Part shown: positions 53,993 to 64,000 of the stretch, piece by piece
Layout: the number at the start of each line of letters is the position of its first letter
Position numbering within the stretch: the first letter of the stretch is position 1
NCBI GenBank assembly: GCA_016271365.2
Contig: CM057456.1
Span: forward strand, 663,923,501 to 663,987,500
Reading direction: 5' to 3'
Origin: Neoceratodus forsteri
Lineage: Eukaryota; Chordata; Ceratodontiformes; Ceratodontidae
Length of the DNA: 64,000 bases
Program-made: the position numbers and the translations under genes
The notes under the pieces: model-generated
What the model saw: the letters and a program-made list of their open reading frames with translations, nothing else
Databases searched by the model: none
Told to the model about the DNA's origin: nothing

Positions 53993-56965
53993 ATGAAGAG
54001 AAACGTTGAGATGTAGCAACTCCATCACTTTCTACCTCGGCCCAGATTCTGCCAATAAAAATCATCCTAGGTCCCATCCATAAAGCCCTGACTATTGTCT
54101 CCATATACATCCCACCCAGGGACGCTAAACATGGCTTCAATGCTGTCCTAAACTTTATCAACTCTCATCCTTCTGAAGCTGAACTTATTCTACTAGGGGA
54201 TTTCAACATAAACTGGTTAGCATCCGGCACCAGTGCCTATAAAGACTCCATCTCAGCTGCTAACCTCACACAAATGGTAAACTCCCCTACTAGGATTAAC
54301 TACAAGACTGGCATCAGTACCCTCTTGGATTGGGTCCTCACCACTCACCCCACAAGGATTTCTCATATGACTGTTCTCCAAGACTCTCTCAGTGACCACT
54401 CCCCAGTCATATGTGCATGGTCTAACAAACTCCTCAAGCCCCCTCCAAAAATTATCACTAGCAGAGTCCTTCCTCAAGGAAAACTTCCACATCTCAAACA
54501 ATACCTGCTTCTACAAGACTGGCTACCTATCTACGAAGCAACAGATGTTAACTTGGCTCTTGATCATTCTATCTCAATTTTCAACAAAGCCTGCGACCTC
54601 TTTGCCCCTGCTAAAAGGCTCAAAACATAATCTCTCTCTAACCCATAGCTCACCGTGGCTCCTCCCGCACAGCTGAAACTAAGGGACCACCTCTGGGCAG
54701 TTGCCAGGGTCACTGGCAAACAACTGGACATCCAAAATTACAAACAAGTATGAAATGCCTGCACAAAAGCCGTACAGCTCATGAAATCCATCTATTACAA
54801 TGACGTTCTCACCAATACATGGGAAAATGGTCGTGCTTTCTGGGACAATATCAAGGATGTCACAGGGAAGCAGCCAAAAACCTCTCCTGCCATGTTAATG
54901 GTTGATGGATCCTCAACCCTTGACTCCAACGTGATCGCAAACATCTTTAACACGGCTTTTTCAGACCTTAGTGCTGTCCTACCCCACGACTTTTTCAAAA
55001 ACAGGGCCTACTCCCCAAATACCTCATCCCCACAGTCTAACCATCCCCTCTTCTACTTCAGGGAGGTAAGGCTGAATGAAGCTCACTCCTATATTACTGC
55101 AGTTATCTCTAAATCTAGATCTAGTAGCAACACCCTGGACCTTAAGCGTCTGTTGCTCACCCTCGATGTGGTAATTCATCCATTAACAAAAATCCTAAAC
55201 CTCTCTCTCAGCTGTGGAAAATTCCCAGACTTAAGGAAAACAGCCACCGTGACACCTGTCCATAAAAGTGGGGATAAGACAAATCACTCAAATTACCGCC
55301 CTGTCTACGTATTGCCCCCACTCTCTAAGGCGCTTGAGCGCATTGTGGCTGATCAACTTACCGACCACTTGGATAAATACAATATACCTTGTCCACAACA
55401 ACACGGTTTCTGGAAAGGTCACAGCACCACCACAGCCCTTCTTGAGTTCACTGGAGCTTTGCACAAATCCCTTGACAATGGCCTCCTCACAGTGGTTGTT
55501 TTCATTGACCTCTCCAAGGCCTTCAATACAGTACACCATGGACTACTAATTGACCAATTACTGAATGACGGACTATCACCTGACTCTTCTCTCTGATTTA
55601 AAAGCTACTCTGAAAACCGGTCGCAGAGAGTAAAAATTGCTGATGCTCTTTCTGACACCCTGCCTGTTCACTCGGGTGTCCCACAGGGATCCATCCTGGG
55701 CCCCCTCCTTTTTAGCCTTTTCTTAAACTCCCTCCCTTACCACTGCTCTGAGCAGATCATGCTATATGCAGATGATGCTGTTGTATTCTCCACTCACAAA
55801 GATCCTGCAACTCTTCAACACAACCTTCAACTTGGTTTCAGTTCTGTAGAGACATTGTTTCTTAATCATAAACTGGTCCGCAATGAGGAAAAAAACAAAT
55901 CTATGCTCTTCTGCAGCTTTCATAAACCACACAAGCTACATCACTTGGATATCTCCACCACCCAGGGGAACACTCTAGATCAGGTGGGGTCATTCAAATA
56001 TTTAGGGATACAGCTTTACCCTAATCTCTCCTAAGGACCTCACATAGATACTGTAGCTAGAGCTGCTAATACACAGCTTGGTCTCCTCTACAAACACAGA
56101 CAACACCTCACACCAGAAGCTTTGAAGGTTGTAGTCCTGAGCTCTGTGATCTCCTTAATAGACTATGGTCTCATCATTTATGGTTCGGCCACAACCACAA
56201 CCCTTAGATGCCTGTCAACTGCCTTAAATAAGGCACGTTGGCTCATCACTGGTGTTCACCATCTCACCCACACATGTGACCTGTACACCCAGACTGGCTG
56301 GCTCCAACTATCAAACCGTATAAAGTTTCTCTGGGGTCTCAACTCTGTTACAACACCGAACCAACAAATGGTGCCTTTGGAGATCCACGCTATGCTACTG
56401 AAAGTCGCCCACTGCCACACTTCATGGGGACAATGCTCTTTTGCTTATCAAGTGCCACTCTGATTCAATTGCCTCAGCCCCACCATCTCCTCTGCCCCGA
56501 CAATTGGTATGTTTAAAACTAGGCTCCAGGACTATCTCACTACCAACAGCTCTTGTGACTGCCCAAATTAACCTTGTTTCTCCACTTCTCTGCCTGCTTT
56601 AGTGGTCCCTCCTCCTCTTCTCACTGGATTCTACCCTCATGTCTTGGTATACCCAATGCTGCACTTTTCACCCTCTCCCTACCCTACCTACATTACCCCC
56701 TTCCCTCTTCCCTCTCCCTATGACTCTGGCACTTCTTTTCTCTTGTCTGTTTTCTCTTACAAATGCCACTGACTACCTTGCTAACAATGTTACTCTTGAA
56801 CTGTATTAATCTGCAATCTGCTTGTAATGTATACTTTGTTGTAATGTCTGTCTTGATGTTCCCCATAATTTGTATTTCTCTGGTGTGGAACCTTTGTAAA
56901 AGAGCCTTGGCTCAAATGTATTTATAATCCTAAACTTGATAAATAAATTAAAATAAATAAAATGT
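53990..56965 (+). mobile_element. 5'-truncated LINE with one open frame broken only by stops
   Basis: Frames at 54,274, 54,781, 55,759 and 56,122 are all in the same phase, so one ORF2 can be read through nonsense codons without frameshift. Motifs in order: SIYIPPRD, LILLGDFNINW and DSLSDHSPV (endonuclease, catalytic residues present); VTPVHKSGD, QQHGFWKGHST, VVFIDLSKAFNTVHH, GVPQGSILGPLLF and MLYADDAVVF (reverse transcriptase, YADD intact). At 55,594 a TGA stands where Trp is usual before FKSY. The 3' end has the stem-loop CCTTTGTAAAAGAGCC...GGCTC and a TAAATAAATTAAAATAAA tail. It belongs to the same family as 16,652 and 32,957. Confidence 0.88.
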
Positions 56966-57268
56966 GAACTAAGATCTTATGTTGTATAACGCCAATACGA
57001 ACAAATAATTTAAATGTTAACACACATTTTAAGAGCATTTTCTGAACAGAAAAGTGAAGAATGCACCTAAGGGATCACAATAAGCAAGCTACATGTATTG
57101 GTTTCTCCCCACAAAACATTTTGGGAGGTTTCCAAATTTGAATTTCAGGCAAACTAGAAACAAGATGGTGGCCATATGAAAGAGGAATTTTCTCATACAA
57201 TGCAGGACTCCTCTTTCATATCATACAGTAATACTGAAGTGCCTGAGTATGCTCAGAAATTATTTTTT
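56966..57268. repeat. 3' part of the dispersed repeat split by the LINE
   Basis: AACTAAGATCTTATGTTG continues into AGCATTTTCTGAACAG, AAGCAAGCTACATGTATTGG, GAGGAATTTTCTCATACAATG and GAGTATGCTCAG, matching 31,230-31,545 in order. Confidence 0.7.
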
Positions 57269-57279
57269 CAAATGTTTTA

Positions 57280-57655
57280 ATTGCAATAACTTAAAAATGG
57301 CTTATTGTTTTTTTACCAGGCTAGCAAAAAGCACATCTGAGTGGTAGTCCCTTTCTGTTCTGAAAATTTCATACCAAACAAACAAACCCCCTGGGCTGTA
57401 GGCAAGTTCAAAGAAAAATCCCAGCAAAGTCAATGAGTAAAAACATAGTTTTTCACCTCTTTGTAACTTGGAGACTGCACAGCTGACTGGAACAAAACTT
57501 ACCAGATCAAGAGATCTTCACCACAGGAAGGTGCATACCAAATTATGGGCAAATCTGTTTAACGGTTGCAAAGTTATTAAAGTGCAAAAGTTTGGGTTTA
57601 ACATTGAAGTACCTGCTCAACTCTAACTATAGGGGCATGACTGTGCCCCTATAAT
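57280..57655. repeat. Dispersed repeat ending in a 10-bp-stem hairpin
   Basis: In reverse orientation this matches 3,824-4,215 (AAACAGATTTG, TTAATAACTTT, GTTAGNGTTGAG). It ends with TATAGGGGCA / TGCCCCTATA around TGACTG at about 57,617-57,643. The stem sequence differs from that at 3,824 but still pairs perfectly. Confidence 0.65.
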
Positions 57656-58266
57656 AAATCTCTGAAAATCCAATCTCCTGATTGGATAAAAAATGTCACA
57701 TGGCCATGGATTATTTCACAATAACCTCATACCTCCCAGTATGACCGCACACCTGAACTACTTTCCACTCCTCAAAACCTTCCAATCAGCATGAATCTCT
57801 CCACAATGTCCACAGATAAGCTGCTTTATTATCATCACTACGGGTCCAGGAATATACTACCTAATTGTTATTACCTATTTAAGTACATATATCTTTCCTA
57901 TTTTATTCTTTTGAACTATACATTTCTGAATTTGCTCTCAAAATGGGAACCATGACTTCTCAAACATTTCTTTCTTGTCATTCCTAATGTACCAAATTTG
58001 TTGAAGTTTGGATATATCTATCACCATATTCATCCAAAGTTTCAAAAACCAGTGGGGTACCATCTTTCCACTTAACAAGAAGTTTCTTGGCTATTACGGT
58101 AGCTATGGTAACATGTTTGGTTTCATCAGAGTCTAAATAGTTTTTCAAAGGTAGAAACTCTAATGTAGTTATCAAGGGTTTCAGAGTTATTGATTTTTTA
58201 AAAGATATTGACAATACAGCTTCTGTTTTGCTCCAGAAAGTTGTTAGGTAAGGACAAGAATATATC
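57656..58266. other. Unassigned stretch
   Basis: AT-rich. A 76-codon minus-strand frame (57,984-58,214) contains no recognised motif. Nothing else can be supported. Confidence 0.3.
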
Positions 58267-58794
58267 GGGCCGGATATTCAAAAGGGTTGCGCAATGCACA
58301 ATAGGGTTGCGTTAGCGCAAGTCAGAAAATGCGCCATTCAGCGATATTCAGCAGGAGGCAGTTGCACCACTGAAAACATGCTGAGCAACAGCGCAATGAT
58401 AATGAAGGCATGCACAACTGAAGGGGGTGGAACCATGCATAAAGTGCACAGTGCGATGTTCAAAGACTTGTGCAATGCGCAACAGTGGAGCAGGCAAAAG
58501 TTGCGCCATAGTGGAACTGAGCCAAAATAAAAAGGAGCAAGGAAGAGGTGCAAGAACGCTACAGGGAAGCCACATGAGGCAGAGGGAGAGAGACAGAGTA
58601 AGAGGGAGAAAGAGGGCAGACCAGGGAAACAAAACCACAGAATAGGGGCAAGGGAAGTGTGTGGGGCCACAGAGAGCAGAGTCCAGTAGGTGTACCCGGT
58701 GCAGTGGAGGTAGCAGTCAGGACAGTGGGGGGAACAAAGCAACAACAGCTGGGGGGGAACACAAGCCAGGGACATGGACAGTGCCACCTTTCAC

Positions 58795-59961
58795 ATGGAA
58801 GCTGTAATGAGGGGGTGAGAAGGCTTGCTGCAGGGGATGTGGCTGTGGAAGGGCCCGTCAGTGGTACACCCCCAACAGGCAGTACCGAGCCCGCACCAGC
58901 TTTGAGCTGTACACAGATGTTGAGATTGTGAGCAGGGCAATACTGAGGCAGCTCAGTGAGCTGTGCAGTGATGTGATGCAGGCACCCACATGACGGAGTC
59001 ATGCTCTGTCAGTGGAGACAAAGGTAATAGCCTGCATGTGCTTGCTCGCCATGAGTACCTTCCAGAGACCAACAGGGGACACCACAGGCATAACACAGTC
59101 GGCCACGTCACACATCCTCACCCAATTGCTCAGCGCACTGCTGCCACATGCTGCAGAGTACATCCATTTCCACAGCACCGCGGTGGAGTGCACAGCAAAC
59201 ATACAGGAGTTCCACAGGGTAGCACATATGCCTGGCATACTAGGGGCGATAGACTGCATCCATGTGGCCATTCGCATGCCACCTGGCCCTGATGGGGCCA
59301 CCTACATCAATCGGAAGGAATATGCCAGTGTCAACTGCCAGGTGGTGTGTGATGCCAGTGGGTGCATCATAAACGTCTGAGCCACGCACCCTGGGGGAGC
59401 ACATGATTCCTTCAACTGGTACCAGTCAGCACTGTGCCATCGATTCGAGAGTGGGGACATCCCCACAGGTCATCTAGTGGGTGAGTATGCATGTAGAACT
59501 GACAAATCGTGGGCAAGGGGAGGTAAGCCAGAGGTGCCATGGGTGTGGCACACAGGGTTTTGGGGCAGTCTGAGCCTGAACAAGACACTAACCTCCACTA
59601 TCTCCACAATGGTGATAGTGGATACCCACTCTGTCCCTGGATGCTCACACCCTACCGGCAGCCCAAGACCCCATCGCAGCAATGCTTCAATGAGGTACAT
59701 GCCACCACATGCAACATCATTGAGTGGGTGTTTGGGATGCTGAAGGCTCGTTTCCATTGCCTGGACACCTCTGGTGGTGCCCTACAGTATAGCCCCTCAA
59801 AGGCCTGTGGGATATTCCTGGCCTATTGCATCCTGCACAACATGGCCAAAGACTGTGGGATAGCTGTACAGGTTGAAGAGGGGGACAGCAATGGGGATGA
59901 CGGTGATGCCAGTGATGATGGGGATGGGCAGCCCCCCTTGGATGACAGGACCCCTGACTGA
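58795..59961 (+). pseudogene. Harbinger DDE transposase, copy 2
   Basis: ATG at 58,795 aligns with the copy 1 start. RARTSFELYTDVEIVSRAIL leads to a TGA at 58,991-58,993 and then RSHALSVETKV. GAIDCIH has Asp1 (59,252-59,254), HPGGAHDSF Asp2 (59,405-59,407) and CNIIEWVF the Glu (59,722-59,724). GDSGYPLCPWMLTPYR is the conserved box. A private TGA at 59,378-59,380 replaces a Cys codon. The intron acceptor equivalent to copy 1 reads CACAATG|GTGATAG instead of CACAGAG|, so splicing would fail. The stop is at 59,959-59,961. Confidence 0.85.
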
Positions 59962-60660
59962 TCTGGCTGGCCCAGCTGTAGCGGGACACCATCACAGAGG
60001 AGCACTTCACCCAACACAGGTAAGTCACGGGGCCACGTGCAACCAACAGTGGCTAGGGCACAACCCACATACACACAGGGAAACACACCAGGGTGCATGA
60101 CGGCAAGGGAAGTGGTAGGGCACAGAAGCACACACATACAACCAGGAGGGTGAACAGTAACAGCCACATGGACGGACACACACATGCACACACAATAGGC
60201 ACAAAGTGCACAGGGGTCAGGTGCAAAACAGAGCCAGAACACAAAAACTAGCAACAGACATGTCCACAGGCCACCACATCCACTGACTGTCTATGTGCAT
60301 GTGTCAGATTCTGGGCACCATCGCACTTTGGTGTACAGTGCAATGCAGGCAACATCATGCACACGTACCTGTGGACAGCAGTCAGGAGGGTGTGCAGGTG
60401 GACCGTGTGTCTGCATGTAGGGCTGGGCACCCTCTGGTGCACTGCCCACCAAAACACACAATGCACACAGGGCAGCACCTGACAGTGCCCACACTGGAAG
60501 ACAGGTCAGTCTTGCGGCACAGTGCCATGTTCACCTCGGATGCGTGGGCGGCCCCACCGAGACCCAGCAGCACTGGCAGGCTGAGCACGGGCCTCATGGG
60601 GTTGGACCGATGGTCCACTAGGGGTCCCACTGTGTGAACGTGACTGTGCCTGCTCAGGTG
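59962..60660. other. Intergenic DNA between transposase and long SANT gene (copy 2)
   Basis: Corresponds to 45,440-46,156 of copy 1. A minus-strand frame keeps SLPVLLGLGGAAHASEV in both copies, so the long SANT protein or its mRNA may extend here beyond the stop. Confidence 0.45.
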
Positions 60661-60661
60661 T

Positions 60662-62175
60662 CTACAGCACACTGAACATACCTGCACCAGGAGTGCTGGG
60701 GATGCCCACAGCTGAACCCAGCATCGACAGGGTGGGTGTCGCACGATGCTGGGAATGGGGAGTTGATAGTGAATTGCACAGTGTGAGTGACACATGTGCA
60801 CCTGACTGTGTGCCCATTGTGGCCATGACAGTGACCAACACCTGTGTTTGCCTGTCAATGGCAGCGGTCACATCGTCCCGCAAATGGTCAATCCGTGACA
60901 GGATCCTATCAGTGTCCCTGCTGTGTTGCTCCTTGACCCACTCCAGAGCTACACACAGTGCCTCCATGGATGTTGCAAGCTGCATCTGCTGCTGTACTGA
61001 TGCCTGCAGTAGGCAGATGTGCTCATCAAAGAGGTTGTCTGCCACCTCGGCAAGCTGTCCCTTAGGGTATGGAAGGGCCTGATGTTCAGCACCCCTTGAG
61101 AGTGGGCGCTGCTCACCAGGACCAGGTATGGTCAAGTCCACAGGTGGTGCACAGATGCCACCGCTGAACCCTGTACCCCCAGTTCTGGTGGGTGACTGCT
61201 GGTTCTGCCCCTCTGCCTGCTGTGCCCAAGGGATTGGTTGTTCTGCCGCTGTGGCTGCAACAGTGCCACTGACCTGACCAGCCACTGGTGCTGCCCCACT
61301 GGTGCTGACAGGCACAGCCTGGAACTGTGCTGACATGCTGTCCCACACGTAGGAACCAGCCAGGTCCATGGGCATGAGCTGGCCTGCTGTGTGTCCATTC
61401 CATGACACACACATGTCACTGCCCATAATGGTTGTTGCATCATCAATGGTGCAGGTCTGTGCCATAGCCACAGCATGCTGGCATCCTTGGATGCCAGACT
61501 GCTGAGACACAGGAAGGGTCTCCCCCACACCTGTCTCAACGACATCAGTGTTGACAGCCAGGCAAACCCACTGTTGCAATGCACGCCGGCTACCTGCGGA
61601 GGTGGATGGTCCCTCCTCCAACTCCAGATGGCTGTCCACAGTGGACAAGCCCTCCACTGCTGACCCCTGCAGATGTACAGGATTTGTAACAGAAAGTAAG
61701 GACACGTTAGTGCATGTGATCTACCCTCTCCCCCCGACAGACCATGACGTACCATGCAGTGATGGGTTATTACCTGTCTGGAAGCCACCTCCTGGAAAGC
61801 CCTCAATGGCACTGCACTGCATGCTTGCAGTGAGGCTGTCCTCTGCCGGAGTCAGCTGCACCACCTCCGGCTGGCCCCCGCCTGTTGCAGCACATGCCGC
61901 CCTGATGGCAGCCACCTTCTCCTTCACCCTCCTCCTGACGGTACCCATCTTCTTCTTATACTCCTGCACAGAGTGCTGGTGGCTGCTGAGTAGTTTGATG
62001 GCACATGCCACCCCCTCCCATGCAGCAGCACAAGCTTGAGGGTGCCCCGCCATCCACTGAGCAGTGGCTCCTCATCCAGGTAGGCCTCAAAGAGTGCATC
62101 CATCATGGCCTTGGTAAAATTGGGCCTCTTCTTCCACCCATTATCGTCCTCCTCACCCAGTCCTTGCTCGGTCAT
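60662..62175 (-). pseudogene. Harbinger copy 2: long SANT/Myb-like protein
   Basis: Exon 1 (62,175-61,753) encodes KKRPNFTKAMMDALFEAYL and, after a one-base deletion near 62,045, CAAAWEGVACAIKLL and VQEYKKKMGTVRRRVKEK. Exon 2 (61,683-60,662) is open for about 340 codons: a Ser/Thr/Gln-rich middle, then DEHICLLQASVQQQMQLAT and RDTDRILSRIDHLRDDV, a likely coiled coil. It ends at a TAG where copy 1 has CAG. The intron donor GTACGT is kept but the acceptor reads TTACAA instead of TTACAG. The protein would be the DNA-binding partner of the transposase. Confidence 0.78.
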
Positions 62176-62199
62176 TTTTCAGCCTGTATGGGTGACAGT

Positions 62200-62440
62200 G
62201 GTTACCTGTGACTGTGCAGTACAAAGCAAGTCCCTGAGACCACAGTCCAGAACACCATACAGCATGCAACTCACCTATAAACTGCAGTAACCGAATATGG
62301 CCACTGCAGAACAGTGTCACATTTTTATAGCGCAAGCCATGCAAATTAGGTGTGGAGCAACTTTAATGAGATGCAAATTGCACTGCTGTGCCATTGAATG
62401 GCTGATCAGATGATTTGCATATGACGGCTGAATATCGCGC
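62200..62440. promoter_or_regulatory. Shared divergent promoter with three octamers (copy 2)
   Basis: ATGCAAAT at 62,339-62,346 and 62,371-62,378 and ATTTGCAT at 62,413-62,420 are exact octamer sites. On the minus strand CTATAAAAAT (62,330-62,321) is a TATA box ahead of the long SANT gene. GCTGAATATCGC at 62,427-62,438 is the same 12-mer found near the transposon end. Splice sites of a 5'-UTR intron follow toward 62,180. Confidence 0.68.
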
Positions 62441-62947
62441 TTTTACACTTTGCTCAATTGTGTTTAACGTGCTGAGCCAATGGTGCAGTTCTGTGGCATG
62501 CGTAGTACACTGCACTGCGCATGCCCAGGTGGCTTACGCAGGCATCTGCCTTGCTGATAACGTGCTGTGCACGGTATGCAATTCAGGGCATGGCCACCAT
62601 TGTGCCAGTGGTGCAATGGTGAGGGTCACTACATGGTGCTGTGGCACAACTACGCAATAGTTCACTGTGGCGATGGCACATAGACAACCAATTGCACTAG
62701 ACACATAGACGTCTGATGGCGCTGTGCGAGGCCTTTCACCAGAGACCTATGACCCTGTGCCTGACCTTTGGCCCTTGGCGCTATACGTCTGGCATGGCTG
62801 CACCTCTAATGCGCTGTTCAGTGACAGTGTGATAGGGAATGGCGGCACTGTACCGACAGCGTGATGGGGAATGGCGGCGACTGCATCATGCACACCACAT
62901 GGGGTGCCGCGCTGTGGAGCACCATATTGCCTTCTATAGCATTAGAG
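62441..62947. other. Upstream region of the short SANT gene (copy 2)
   Basis: Matches 43,160-43,600 of copy 1 in reverse orientation. A GTGATAGGGAATGGCGGC / GTGATGGGGAATGGCGGC direct repeat occurs at 62,828 and 62,861; copy 1 instead has a TATCATGCTGTT hairpin there. Confidence 0.45.
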
Positions 62948-64000
62948 ATGGCACACAGAAGAGCCCCTCAGTAGAGTGCCCTTGAGCTGGCCAACCTTGT
63001 GGCCATTACGGAGCCACACTATGACCCACTGTTTGGTGAGGTGCCACTGGACAGGGCCAGGACCCATGTCTGGCAAGAGGTGGCCACTGACCTGGAGGTG
63101 GCCACTGGCTACAAGAGAATGGCCGAACAGTGCAGGCACTGGTATGGGGACCCGAGTTGGAGGGAGCCAGTGCTACTGGCAAATCTGCAGTCGCGTGTCA
63201 GGAGGGGCATGGTGCCTCATCCAGGTGGGTGATACGTCTACATACTTGTATGGTCCATATGGGTAACACTGTCTTATGTGTCCAGCACATAGGGTAGGGA
63301 TGGTCTCGGGTTGGCTGTGGCGGTGTTTACAGGGTATGGGATGGGTGGGTCTGGCTGGGTGGGTGGGCACACACATTGGGGCAGGGGAATATGCTTTGGG
63401 TTTGTACTGATGTGTTTCTCTCCTTTTGTCTCCGACAGGCATGGCCGAGTGGAGGAGGAATTTGGAGCAGCAGCAGAGGGTGGGGGACACTGCCCGGGGG
63501 CATGTTGGGGACCAACCCCAATGCCAGCAACAACCTGATGATGGTGAGTGCCATGACACCATGATTGCTATTGCATGCTGTGTGACAAGGTAGGAAGCAG
63601 GACATGGCCACCATCCATGGACGCCACTGTCTTGCACGTGACATGTGACAGTCAGCACTGTCCAGTGGCACTGCATGTCTGGCAGGGCGTCAATTGTGGT
63701 CTATGCGTGCACTGGGCACATGGCTGTGGCACTGCCTGCCCACCGCATTGCCACGTTACTGTACGGCCTTGGTTGTGCTGTTCTGGACATGGGCGATGGG
63801 TGTGTGCAGTGGTACGCATGGCTGTTGCTGCCTGGTTGGGCATGTCTTGTGGACACGGTCACTGTGGGTGGGTGCACACCATCACATGAGCATGGCACAT
63901 GGCTGTATGCCATGCATAATGGGTGGGCTGCAGGGGGATGGACAGTCACACCCATTGACTCTGATCCCTTGTCCTAGGTGTGCAGATACTCCTGTGAATT
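62948..64000 (+). pseudogene. Harbinger copy 2: short SANT/Myb-like protein (3' cut by window)
   Basis: Exon 1 (62,948-63,224) is 277 nt, the same as in copy 1, and encodes LELANLVAITEPHYDPLFGE, HVWQEVATDLEVATG and AEQCRHWY. A TAG at codon 9 replaces the conserved Trp. Exon 2 (63,439-63,543; GACAG|GC ... GATG|GTGAGT) reads MAEWRRNLEQQQRVGD in the same phase but is poorly alignable to copy 1's exon 2. Exon 3 starts at 63,978 (GTCCTAG|GT) and soon meets a TGA. The gene runs off the window. Confidence 0.68.

Larger units (their letters stand above)
58267..64000. mobile_element. PIF/Harbinger transposon copy 2 (right part beyond window)
   Basis: It begins GGGCCGGATATTCAAAAGGG, the mirror of copy 1's right end, so this copy lies in inverted orientation. 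Transposase (plus), long SANT gene (minus) and short SANT gene (plus) follow in the mirrored order. The last ~1.6 kb expected from copy 1 is outside the window, so the target duplication cannot be checked. Confidence 0.9.

Overview
The window looks like repeat-dense intergenic DNA from a large vertebrate genome. The evidence is CR1-type and L2/Rex1-like LINEs, a tRNA-derived SINE, PIF/Harbinger transposons with spliced genes, a Helitron, many foldback MITEs, TA microsatellites and 100-300 bp tandem arrays. An amphibian, lobe-finned fish or reptile is most plausible, but the species cannot be fixed from the sequence. I found no host gene I can name. Almost every long open frame belongs to a mobile element, and most carry nonsense codons.

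Layout. 1-5.6 kb: 290-bp-period repeats ending in a large hairpin, a GC-rich 100-bp array, foldback-element arms and a 75-bp minisatellite. 8.0-14.1 kb (minus): a decayed Helitron coding region with zinc domains, HUH Rep, PIF1 helicase and a C-terminal USP-like peptidase domain. 16.3-21.4 kb (plus): an SGNH-hydrolase ORF split by a full-length LINE whose 5' end is an array of eight ~107-bp units; the same 6-bp target duplication flanks it. 22.7-26.5 kb: a possible phase-coherent multi-exon gene of unknown function. 27.4-32.8 kb: a 1.9-kb foldback element, a MITE, a second copy of the 290-bp composite repeat and other dispersed repeats. 32.8-35.7 kb (minus): a 5'-truncated LINE plus a second LINE 3' end. 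35.7-40.5 kb: MITEs, a SINE, palindromes and TA tracts.

40.519-51.406 kb: a complete Harbinger transposon flanked by TGT duplications, with a CR1 LINE (47.840-51.395) inserted in its right terminal inverted repeat. 51.5-58.2 kb: a tandem array, foldbacks, a third copy of the 290-bp composite, and a LINE (54.0-56.96 kb) with only nonsense lesions inside another dispersed repeat. 58.267-64.0 kb: a second Harbinger copy in inverted orientation, running off the window.

The most notable system is the Harbinger. It carries three genes rather than the usual two: a DDE transposase, a long SANT/Myb protein and a second short three-exon SANT protein. The two SANT genes diverge from a shared promoter holding octamer (ATTTGCAT) sites. 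An exact 12-mer, GCGATATTCAGC, occurs both beside the transposon end and in that promoter, in both copies. This suggests that an element-encoded protein may bind the ends and its own promoter.
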